From DATAWZ01 sp036266975 (lineage in GTDB: Bacteria; Actinomycetota; Thermoleophilia; Solirubrobacterales; Solirubrobacteraceae), in NCBI GenBank assembly GCA_036266975.1, contig DATAWZ010000187.1:1-26485 (forward strand): a stretch of DNA of 26,485 bases, written 5' to 3'. The position numbers and the translations under genes are program-made. Shown in pieces: positions 7,559-14,340 of this stretch (position 1 is its first letter; every line of letters starts with the position of its first letter). Below the pieces are notes generated by a model. That model made no database searches. It saw nothing but the letters and a program-made list of their open reading frames with translations, and was not told where the DNA came from.

Positions 7559-8415
7559 GCGGACTCCTTGACGGTGATGACGGCGTTGGAGAGAACCGGC
7601 GCGTCGCGCTCCTTGCTGCGCGCGCCGAGAAGAATGCGGTCGCCCTGCACCCACATCGAGACGACCATCGTCTCGCCCGGGAAGAAGACGCCAGCGAAGC
7701 GGGCCGCGTAGCCGGCGACGCGCGTGACGTCGCCGCCAAGCACGGTGTCCACGACGGCCTTGCAGGCCATGCCGTAGGAGCACAGGCCGTGCAGGATCGG
7801 CCGGTCGAAGCCGCCCTTGGCGGCGAAGCTCGGGTCGGCGTGCAGCGGGTTCTTGTCGCCGCAGAGGCGGTAGAGCAGCGCCTGCTGCTCGAGCGTGGGG
7901 CACTGCACCTCGTGGTCGGGCGCGCGATCGGGCGGCTGATTGCCGACCGGCGGGCCGCTGGGCCCGCCGAACCCGCCCTCGCCGCGGATGTACGCGCTGA
8001 AGCGGTTGGTGAACAACGGCTCGCCGTCGCGGGTGGCGCTGCGGGCCTCCACGATGACCACCGCGCCCTTGCCCTTGTCGAGGATGTCGGTGACCGTGGC
8101 GGTCGTGGTGATCTCGGCCTTGACCGGGATCGGAGCGTGCAGCTCGATCTCCTGCTCGCCGTGCAGGAGCATGGCCAGGTTGATGTTCACGCCGTCGAGC
8201 CCGAACAGCCCGATGATCGTGCCCATCAGCGGGATCACCGCGAAGGAGGGGAGCACTTTCAGGTCTCCCTCGTAGGTGTACTGCAGCTCGGCGGGATCGG
8301 TCGCCGGCACGCCCGCACCGAGCCCGAGGTGATACAGGATCACCTTGTCGGCGTTCCACCGCGCATCCACGGGCGGGATCTCCGCGCCCAGCACCTTCTC
8401 GATGTCGATCGGCAT
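7555..8415 (-). CDS. MaoC-like / 2-enoyl-CoA hydratase 2 (double hot-dog)
   Basis: The 286-residue protein has two hot-dog halves. The C-terminal half carries the hydratase-2 signature YRLCGDKNPLHADPSFAA (182-199), with catalytic Asp187 and His192. The N-terminal half (about 10-145) lacks it and is the usual structural partner, as in eukaryotic multifunctional enzyme 2. The expected reaction is reversible hydration of trans-2-enoyl-CoA to (3R)-hydroxyacyl-CoA. The ATG at 8415 has AGGAG about 8 bases upstream and is chosen over an upstream ATG that would add 13 non-conserved residues. It is the first gene of the operon with the thiolase and the racemase, and is divergent from the TetR gene. 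Confidence 0.9.
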   Translation of the reverse strand: MPIDIEKVLGAEIPPVDARWNADKVILYHLGLGAGVPATDPAELQYTYEGDLKVLPSFAVIPLMGTIIGLFGLDGVNINLAMLLHGEQEIELHAPIPVKAEITTTATVTDILDKGKGAVVIVEARSATRDGEPLFTNRFSAYIRGEGGFGGPSGPPVGNQPPDRAPDHEVQCPTLEQQALLYRLCGDKNPLHADPSFAAKGGFDRPILHGLCSYGMACKAVVDTVLGGDVTRVAGYAARFAGVFFPGETMVVSMWVQGDRILLGARSKERDAPVLSNAVITVKESA

Positions 8416-8440
8416 CCTCGCTCCTGGTCGGGGCCGCCAC

Positions 8441-8486
8441 GATAACACATTCATTCATGAACGCAACTTCGCTACAGTGCCCTGCC
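8441..8486. promoter_or_regulatory. Divergent promoter region between MaoC operon and tetR
   Basis: The 71-base gap (8416-8486) holds a TTCATGAA palindrome (8454-8461) with imperfectly matching flanks, a candidate operator for the TetR protein. On the plus strand TACAGT (8473-8478) ends 8 bases before the tetR ATG, fitting a leaderless transcript. On the minus strand a GTTATC-like element (8446-8441) could serve the MaoC operon, which has a normal leader with a ribosome site. The palindrome is short, so the operator call is tentative. Confidence 0.45.
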
Positions 8487-9092
8487 ATGGCCACTTCCGC
8501 GCGTCGTACCCAGCAGGAGCGCAGCGAGGCCACTCGCACCGCGCTGCTCGACGCCGCGATCGACTGCCTTTCCGAGGCGGGCTACGCCAAGGTGACCACG
8601 TCGATGGTGTGCGAGCGCGCGGGCCTCTCGCGCGGCGCGCACCTGCATCACTACGGCACCCGCGCCGCGCTGCTCGCCGCCGCGATCGGCCACCTCGGCG
8701 ATCGGCTGATGGCCGACGCCGAGGCGCGACTCGCCTGTCTGCTCCCCGACGGCCCGCGCCGCACCGAGCGGGCCTTGGACGTGCTGTGGTCGGCCTACCG
8801 GGGCGAGCTGTTTCTGGTCGCGCTCGAGCTCGGCGTGGCCGCCCGCACCGACCCCGAGCTGATGGCCGAGCTCGCCCCGGTCGAGCAGATGGTCGACCGC
8901 CGAGTGCGCCGCCACGCCGAGCTGCTCTTCCCGCACCTGGCCGACCGACCCGACTTCGCCCAGCTGGTCGGGTTCGTGCTCTCCACACTGCGCGGGCTGG
9001 CGCTGCTGGACGTCGTGCGTCCCTCGCGCGGGGGCCAGGAGCAGCGCTGGCGCTACGCGCGCGCACAGCTGCTGGGGATCCTCGGCGAGTAG
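8487..9092 (+). CDS. TetR/AcrR-family transcriptional regulator
   Basis: The 201-residue protein has the N-terminal TetR DNA-binding domain. RSEATRTALLDAAIDCLSEAG (12-32) leads to VTTSMVCERAGLSRGAHLHHYGTRAALLAAAI (36-67), the standard helix-turn-helix ending in the H-Y-x-x-(R/K)-x-x-L pattern. The remaining helical domain is the variable ligand pocket. The ATG at 8487 is preferred over the ATG at 8457 because it leaves the usual short basic N-terminus and lies 8 bases after a TACAGT -10-like box. Divergence from the MaoC-thiolase-racemase operon makes that operon the likely target, perhaps with an acyl-CoA as inducer. Its stop lies 10 bases from the stop of the convergent ABC permease. Confidence 0.9.
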   Translation: MATSARRTQQERSEATRTALLDAAIDCLSEAGYAKVTTSMVCERAGLSRGAHLHHYGTRAALLAAAIGHLGDRLMADAEARLACLLPDGPRRTERALDVLWSAYRGELFLVALELGVAARTDPELMAELAPVEQMVDRRVRRHAELLFPHLADRPDFAQLVGFVLSTLRGLALLDVVRPSRGGQEQRWRYARAQLLGILGE

Positions 9093-9102
9093 TACGGCGG
9101 GG

Positions 9103-9840
9103 TCAGACGCGCCCGGTGTCGCGTCGGTAGGCCACGCGCGCCAGCACGGTCATCGCCAGCGCCCAGATGGCGATCGTCACCCAGCCTCGGGCGCCCCAGC
9201 CGCCGCCCTGCAGCGAGACGTGGCTGGCCTGGACCAGCCAGTAGGACGGCAGCAGGCGACCGAGCTGGAAGAAGAACCCATGGTGGCTGAGCGGAAACCA
9301 GGTCCCGCCCAGGAACGCGAACAGCGAGATGATCCCCCCGTTGGCCGCGCCCATCGAGTCGACGGTGAGCAGGTGTCCGATGGCCACGCCGAGCGCCGCG
9401 AACGGCAGCAGCCCCGCGAGCATCAGGCCGGTCATCGACAGCCACCGGTGAAAGGCCATGTGCACGCCGAGCGAGAGCCCGGCGGCGTACAGCAGCAGCA
9501 GGCCGAGCAGCGCCATCACGTAGGCGGTGACGACCTTGGCGCGGAAGTACTCGCGCGTGGACAGCGGACTGATCCGCAGCTGGCGCGTCCAGCCCGCCTG
9601 GCGCTCGCCGGCGATCCGCGTCCCGGCCGAGATCATCGTCGCCATCGTGCCGAACGAGGCGAGCCCGACCATGTAGTAGAGCGGCAGCGAGATCCCGCTG
9701 CCGTTGAGGTTGTCGGTGTGACGGTTCGGCGCGGCGATCGCGAAGTAGAGCACGAGCGGAAACCCGAAAGCGAAGAACATGTAGCGCCGGTTGCGCGCCG
9801 AGCGCAGCAGCTCGAAGCGCATGTAGGACAGCCCGCTCAC
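9103..9840 (-). CDS. ABC-2 type transporter permease
   Basis: The 245-residue protein has about six hydrophobic segments (roughly 22-38, 54-72, 104-127, 135-156, 168-186 and 213-234), the layout of an ABC-2 export permease. The cytoplasmic stretch AGERQAGWTRQLRISPLS (about 78-95) is the family's conserved loop between early helices. It should pair with the ATPase encoded immediately upstream to export a drug, lipid or polymer. The GTG start overlaps the ATPase stop as GTGA. The gene ends 10 bases from the convergent tetR stop. Nothing in the sequence shows the substrate. Confidence 0.88.
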   Translation of the reverse strand: MSGLSYMRFELLRSARNRRYMFFAFGFPLVLYFAIAAPNRHTDNLNGSGISLPLYYMVGLASFGTMATMISAGTRIAGERQAGWTRQLRISPLSTREYFRAKVVTAYVMALLGLLLLYAAGLSLGVHMAFHRWLSMTGLMLAGLLPFAALGVAIGHLLTVDSMGAANGGIISLFAFLGGTWFPLSHHGFFFQLGRLLPSYWLVQASHVSLQGGGWGARGWVTIAIWALAMTVLARVAYRRDTGRV

Positions 9841-10811
9841 CCGTCGGGCTCCTCGTCGGGATCGCCGGTGAGCTGCACAAACGCCTCCTCGAGGTCCGCG
9901 CCGGCGATCTCGATGTCGCGCGCCTGCGGGTAGGCCGGCAGCAGCGCGCGGATCGCCTGGTCGGAGTCCGGGCAGCGCAGGGTCACCGCGTCGCCATGGC
10001 GCTCGGCGGTCAGGACGCCGGGCAGCGCGGCGAGCTCGTCGATCGCGATCGCGGGCAGGGTGGCCCGGATCGTGCGCAGGCCGACGCGCGCCTTGATCTC
10101 GGTCGTGGGGCCGTCGGCGACGACACGCCCGTGGGCCATCAGCACCGCCCGGTCGGCGTTGGCGTCGGCCTCCTCCAGGTAGTGGGTCGCGAACAGCACC
10201 GTCGTGCCCTCACCGGCCACCTCGCGCATCGTCGCCCAGAAGGAGCGCCGTCCCTCGACGTCGAGCGCGACCGTCGGCTCGTCGAGCACGAGCAAGCGCG
10301 GGTTGCTCACCAGCGCCAGGGCGAAGCGCGCGCGCTGGACCTGGCCGCCGGAGAGCTTCTGGGTGCGCCGGTCGCCGAGCTCGGCCAGGCCGGTCCGCGC
10401 GAGCACCTCGTCGACGGCGCGCGGGTTGGGGTACAGCGAGGCCATCATCTCCACCAGCTCGCGCACCGACAGGTCGCGGATCAGCGTGCCGGTCTGGAGC
10501 ATCCCCCCGACCAGGCCGCGATCGACGGCGTCGCGCGGCGGTCCGCCGAACACCTGGACGGTGCCGGAGTCCGGTGCCTGAAGCCCGAGCAGCATGTCGA
10601 TCGTCGTCGACTTGCCCGCGCCGTTGGGTCCGAGCAGGGCGACCGTCTCGCCCGGGGCGACCGACACGTCGATCCCGCGCACGGCGCGCACGCTCCCGCC
10701 GTGCGGCGCGCGAAAGGTCTTCACCAGGCCGCGGACCTCGATCCCGGCTCCGCCGTCACCCATCGGGCCGGCGCTCGACGCCGTCTGCGCGTTCTCCTGG
10801 CCAATGCTCAT
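9837..10811 (-). CDS. ABC transporter ATP-binding protein (DrrA-like)
   Basis: The 324-residue protein has Walker A GPNGAGKS (61-68), signature LSGGQVQR (153-160), Walker B LLVLDEP (173-179) and the switch His in ATHYLEEAD (H210). The C-terminal ~90 residues, after the nucleotide-binding domain, resemble the regulatory tail of ABC-2/drug-resistance ATPases. It powers the adjacent permease. The ATG at 10811 is chosen. The frame is open further upstream, but that part overlaps a different small reading frame and shows no family similarity. A later ATG (MGDGG, residue 17) is also possible, because the first 20 residues are low-complexity. Confidence 0.9.
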   Translation of the reverse strand: MSIGQENAQTASSAGPMGDGGAGIEVRGLVKTFRAPHGGSVRAVRGIDVSVAPGETVALLGPNGAGKSTTIDMLLGLQAPDSGTVQVFGGPPRDAVDRGLVGGMLQTGTLIRDLSVRELVEMMASLYPNPRAVDEVLARTGLAELGDRRTQKLSGGQVQRARFALALVSNPRLLVLDEPTVALDVEGRRSFWATMREVAGEGTTVLFATHYLEEADANADRAVLMAHGRVVADGPTTEIKARVGLRTIRATLPAIAIDELAALPGVLTAERHGDAVTLRCPDSDQAIRALLPAYPQARDIEIAGADLEEAFVQLTGDPDEEPDG

Positions 10812-10887
10812 GTCGCCCCGTGCTGACCCAGGTTGCCCAAGCGGCCCGCCGCGCAAACCGAAGCGCAGGTTGGGCGAGCGTAGCGGG

Positions 10888-11156
10888 CTACTCGTGCAGC
10901 GGCGCCGCGACGAGGGACTCGGCGTAGCCGGTCTGGCTCGGGCTCGCGCGGCGGCTGCCCAGGTAGTCGGCCATGGCTCGCCAGCGCCCGGCGGACGCCG
11001 GCAGGAACGGCAGCCCCGCGCGGCCGTCGCTGACGTCGCCCTGCTCGGTCTTGACGTACTGCCAGCCGGCGAGGGGAAGCCGAGCTCGCTCCCGGCCTCG
11101 TCGAGGAGCTCGAGGCTGAACCGGCCCGCCTTCTTCGCGGTGAGCGTGACCCCCAT
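10888..11156 (-). pseudogene. Small unknown gene broken by an apparent one-base deletion
   Basis: A good start exists at 11156 (GGAG just upstream; product begins MGVTLTAKKAGRFSLELLDE). The plausible coding signal switches frame at a run of four G on the + strand (11073-11076) and continues as AGWQYVKTEQGDVSDG to a stop at 10888. One more base in that run would give a continuous protein of about 89 residues. I do not recognise the family; the product has no membrane segment or clear motif. The break could be real decay or a sequencing slip in the homopolymer. From 10812 to 10887, between it and the ABC operon, I see nothing definite. Confidence 0.4.
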
Positions 11157-11319
11157 GAGCTCCAGGAGCCGCCCCGTTCGCGTGCCCCGTCACGGATGCA
11201 GACGGGCGGGCCAGGCGCAGGTTACGCAGAGGCGTCCGATCGAGAACGGAGAGGGGCCCGGCTCGCCGGGCCACGCCCCGGCTGCCGGTGCCCCGAATGG
11301 GGTGCGCCACCCTCTGGAT
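11157..11319. other. Intergenic stretch left of the IS remnant, with a GC hairpin
   Basis: No gene is apparent. A hairpin with arms GGCCCGGC and GCCGGGCC separated by TC lies at 11255-11272. There is no T tract on either side, so a terminator role is uncertain. Confidence 0.35.
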
Positions 11320-11334
11320 GGTTGATTCCACGGG
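11320..11334 (+). repeat. Left terminal inverted repeat of the IS982-like element
   Basis: GGTTGATTCCACGGG; the reverse complement of the right repeat is GGTTGATTCCGCGGG, differing only at position 11. Confidence 0.8.
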
Positions 11335-11427
11335 AGTGCCCGTGAAGGTGTGGGGTTTCAAGGAGAAACGAGCAGCAAGGCCGAAGTCGGCGGGTGCTCA
11401 ATACCGCTCGCCGACCCTGGGGCCTGG

Positions 11428-12082
11428 ATGCACGCCGACCTCGACCTGCGGCTCACGAGCGTTCATGTCACGGCCGACGGTCTCCTGCCCGAGCGGCACA
11501 AGCACGCTGCGCGTAGCGTCACAGACGCGCAGGTCATCACGCCGGGTGTCGCCCAGGCGATCATGGGCATCCCGTCTGATCGCCGGTTGCCGGCCCTCGC
11601 GGGCCGGCGCCTTGCGCATCTGCGCCCGCGGCTGCCCGGCAGCCCCGGTACTTCAAGCGCCGCCGCGAGCTCGCGGACACGCCCGCGTGGCTGATGGGCA
11701 CATTCGCCGGCCACAGCCCCGGGTCCTATGACGATCTGCTGCTGATCGACTCCACCGCGATCCAGTGCGCGCGCTCGCGCGAGACCGTCAGACGCGCCGG
11801 GGCTGGGATTCAGGCGCCACGCGATCTGCCGCGGTCAGCCGATGCGATGCGAGCATCACGCGACCCCGGCGCAAGCACGAGCCCGGCAAGGGCCCCCGCC
11901 TGACGCCGATCCCCCAACCGATCCAGTCGATCCTCTGGACCCGCAAAGACCTGCTCACGCTCAAACGCCACAGCGCGCGCACCCTGCAAGACCTGCGCGA
12001 ACGCATCCTGGCACGGCTCTGCTGCCTGGCCGCAGCGATCACCCTCGACCACCAACCCGGCCGCCCCAGCGGCGCACTCTGA
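11428..12082 (+). pseudogene. IS982-type transposase, frameshifted and internally deleted
   Basis: Three frames carry consecutive pieces. Residues from the ATG at 11428 (MHADLDLRLTSVHVTADGLL) run to about 11645. YFKRRRELADTPAW at 11649 continues through LLLIDSTAIQCARSRETVRR, which holds the first catalytic Asp. From about 11866 KHEPGKGPRLTPIP continues through IQSILWTRKDLLTLKRHSAR to the stop at 12080-12082. These match the start, first DDE strand and C-terminal helices of IS982 transposases as remembered. The part with the second catalytic Asp is absent. The usual Glu in the IESIFW-like motif is Gln here. The gene is therefore non-functional. Confidence 0.8.
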
Positions 12083-12083
12083 C

Positions 12084-12098
12084 CCCGCGGAATCAACC
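12084..12098 (-). repeat. Right terminal inverted repeat of the IS982-like element
   Basis: CCCGCGGAATCAACC on the + strand. Its outer six bases (12093-12098), read on the minus strand, are GGT TGA and supply the last codon and stop of the hyuB-type gene. Confidence 0.8.
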
Positions 12099-14339
12099 CT
12101 CTAGGGCGATGTCGTGCAGCGGCGGCTCGCCGGCCCGCGAGAGCTCGGTGTCGATGCGGTAGCCGGTGACCGGGCACAGGTACTCGCGCCACAGGATGCG
12201 GTCGGCGAGCTCGTGGTCGGCGGCGGCGAACTCGGGCGCGAGCAGCCGCACAGGCGCCTCGCGGGTCTCGGCGGCGTCCTTGTAGTTGGCGCTCACCGGG
12301 CCGAGGTCGGCCCCGTTGCACCACCAGCGCCCGTCGACGACGTGCAGCAGCTCGCCGATCCGCAGCGCGCCGGCGGGCGCGGCGACCTCCTCGCCGGGCT
12401 CGCGCCCCAGGCGCTCGGCGCGCAGCGCGCGGCGGCGCTCGGTCGTGGCTCGGACGTCGACCGCGCCCTCGCGGACGACCACGCCGTACACGCGATCGGC
12501 CTCCTCGACGCCCATCAGCTGCGCGTCGACGTCGGCGAGCACGGCCGCCGGCTCTCGTCGCAGCGGATCCCCGTAGCCGCCCGCGCTCGGCGAGGTCCAC
12601 TCCCACACGTCGTCGGGGCCGAGCAGCAGGGCGGGGTCCTTGCTGCCGTGGGGGCGCTCCTCGCCGAGGAGCTCGGCCAGGCTCTGCGGCATGTGCCCGG
12701 CGGCGAGCTGGGCGGCGACGTCACTGCCCGAGACCAGGCGGAAAGACGCCCGCGAGCCGGGGTTGGCGCCGAGGTGCCCCTTGCTCTTGGGGAACGACTC
12801 GTTCGCGTACAGGACCATCTGATACGCGAGCGCACCGCGCGGCATCGTCGCCTCGGCAAAGCCCAGGCCCCCGCGGTGGCGTCCGGCGCCGTCGGCGCCC
12901 ACGTCGAGCAGGCGCCGGTAGAGGACGAGCAGCGGGTACTGGCTCTCGACGTCCTCGGTGTTGTTGGCGATCCCGTCGGGGATCCAGAAGTGCCCGCCGA
13001 CGTCGACCCCGTCGCGCTCGGGCATCCCGCCCAGGGCGCCCATCATCCCGTTGGTGTTGGGGAAGATGAACAGGTTGCCCTGCGGGTCAGCGCCGCCCTG
13101 GATGGTGCCGTTGAAGTGGCCCAGGCACGGGCCGAGGATCAGCTCACGGGTCTCCGGCGGGCCGCAGGCGAGCATCTTGGCCAGCGCGCAGACGGCGATG
13201 TTGAGCTGCAGCTCGGTGGTCAGCGCGCCCGACGGGCTCACCGCCGCCGGGAAGTCCGCGCAGTTGAGCAGCCCGGCGGTGGGTCGGAACTCCACGCAGC
13301 GGTAGGCGCCGCCGTAGGCCCCAGCCAGCTCGGAGGTCATCTGCTGGGTCAGCGAGGCGAGCACCGCGCCCGAGAAGGCGGCGAAGGTCGTGTTGATCGA
13401 GCCCGCCTGCGGGTCGGTGCCCTCGTTGTCGACGATCAGCCGCTCGCCCTGTTTGGTGACGTTGATCTGGTAGGCGTAGACGCCGCGATCGCCGGGAACC
13501 GCGCACTCGGCGAACCCACGGTGGCTGAAGCGCCCGTCGGGCAGCGTGCGCAGCCGCTCGCGCAGCAGCGTCTCGCCGGCCTCGAGCGTGCCGAGCATGA
13601 CCGCCTTGACCACGTCGGCGCCGTAGCGCTCGACCAGCCCGAGCACGCGCCGGCGGGTGACCTCGCACGCGCTCACCGCCGCGCGCAGGTCCATCCGCAC
13701 CGCGCCGGGCAGCCGGCTCTGGCGCACGAACAGGTCCTCGATGTCGATGCGCAGCCGCCCGTTCTCGACGATCTTCACCGGCGGCCAGTTCAGCGGCTCC
13801 TGCCAGGTGTCCTCGGCGTCGATGCAGAAGCTGCCCATCGTGCTGCCGCCCACGTCGGCGAAGTGCAGGCTGTTGGCCACCCAGGAGAACAGCTTGCCCT
13901 CGACGAACACCGGCGCGGCCAGGCACGTGTCGGGCTGGTGCGGGGCGCCGACGAACACGTCGTTGGCGATGAACATGTCCTCCGCACCCAGGCCGAGGTC
14001 GCCCACCCGGTGCTCGAGCGCCCACTGGATGGCCAGCGAATGCGAGTTGGAGAAGTACTGCAGGTTGGGGCCCAGGAAGATGAGCTCGCCGGTCTCGGTG
14101 AGCAGCGAGGTCTGAAAGTCCCGGGTGAGGATGATGATCGGCGAGACGCACAGCCGCTGGAGCAGCGCCGAGTGCTCGAGGTTGGTCTGCAGCAACGCGT
14201 AGCGGACGACCTCGTAGGTGATCGGGTCGACCTCGGCCGCACGCTCGGTGTGCAGCGCCAGGTGTCCGGGCAGCGCCAGCTCGCCGGACGGGATGTAGCT
14301 GTGCGCGACTCCGTCCCAGAAGCCCTCCCGCATGCTCAT
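12093..14339 (-). CDS. Hydantoinase B / acetone-carboxylase-alpha-like subunit with fused gamma-like tail
   Basis: Residues ~35-640 of this 748-residue protein are a HyuB-type domain, with ANDVFVGAPHQPDTCLAAPVF (125-145), HFADVGGSTMGS (159-170) and the closing SAGGYGDPLRREPAAV (585-600). Residues ~655-748 look like an acetone carboxylase gamma subunit: WWCNG (672-676), ANYKDAAETRE, then LWREYLCPVTGYRIDTEL (716-733) and GEPPLHDI. The usual paired zinc cysteines appear reduced to one each (Cys674, Cys722). With HyuA it would form an ATP-dependent hydantoinase, oxoprolinase or ketone-carboxylase complex. The ATG at 14339 has AGGAGGG upstream and follows the HyuA stop by one base. The stop codon lies inside the IS right repeat, so the original C-terminus may be altered by a few residues. 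Confidence 0.87.
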   Translation of the reverse strand: MSMREGFWDGVAHSYIPSGELALPGHLALHTERAAEVDPITYEVVRYALLQTNLEHSALLQRLCVSPIIILTRDFQTSLLTETGELIFLGPNLQYFSNSHSLAIQWALEHRVGDLGLGAEDMFIANDVFVGAPHQPDTCLAAPVFVEGKLFSWVANSLHFADVGGSTMGSFCIDAEDTWQEPLNWPPVKIVENGRLRIDIEDLFVRQSRLPGAVRMDLRAAVSACEVTRRRVLGLVERYGADVVKAVMLGTLEAGETLLRERLRTLPDGRFSHRGFAECAVPGDRGVYAYQINVTKQGERLIVDNEGTDPQAGSINTTFAAFSGAVLASLTQQMTSELAGAYGGAYRCVEFRPTAGLLNCADFPAAVSPSGALTTELQLNIAVCALAKMLACGPPETRELILGPCLGHFNGTIQGGADPQGNLFIFPNTNGMMGALGGMPERDGVDVGGHFWIPDGIANNTEDVESQYPLLVLYRRLLDVGADGAGRHRGGLGFAEATMPRGALAYQMVLYANESFPKSKGHLGANPGSRASFRLVSGSDVAAQLAAGHMPQSLAELLGEERPHGSKDPALLLGPDDVWEWTSPSAGGYGDPLRREPAAVLADVDAQLMGVEEADRVYGVVVREGAVDVRATTERRRALRAERLGREPGEEVAAPAGALRIGELLHVVDGRWWCNGADLGPVSANYKDAAETREAPVRLLAPEFAAADHELADRILWREYLCPVTGYRIDTELSRAGEPPLHDIALEG

Positions 14340-14340
14340 C

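Larger units (their letters stand above)
11320..12098 (+). mobile_element. Internally deleted IS982-like insertion sequence
   Basis: The 779-bp element is bounded by 15-bp inverted repeats (11320-11334 and 12084-12098) that match at 14 of 15 positions. It contains a broken transposase of the IS982 type reading left to right, ending 1 base before the right repeat. The central part of the transposase is missing, so the copy cannot move itself, although the intact ends could be used in trans. The flanks do not form a clean target duplication: CTCTGGAT lies on the left and CTCTAGGG on the right. A small hairpin (CACGGG/CCCGTG, 11329-11344) overlaps the inner edge of the left repeat. Confidence 0.8.

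Noticed and set aside
5229..7739. Upstream extension of the racemase frame across the thiolase gene
   Set aside because: Family similarity begins at the GTG at 6365; the extension is out-of-frame thiolase sequence.
6362..8539. Long minus-strand frame extending the thiolase far upstream through the MaoC gene
   Set aside because: The thiolase N-terminus is fixed by its conserved VIGVGMTKF start and the ATGA overlap at 7555-7558. The upstream part is an Arg-rich shadow of MaoC.
11312..12106. Target-site duplication of the IS element
   Set aside because: The flanking octamers CTCTGGAT and CTCTAGGG agree at only 5 of 8 positions. Either the duplication has decayed or the flanks were rearranged.
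11788..12606. Arg-rich minus-strand frame across the IS right end and hyuB
   Set aside because: It is a shadow of the two real reading frames, of extreme Arg/Ala composition with no motif.
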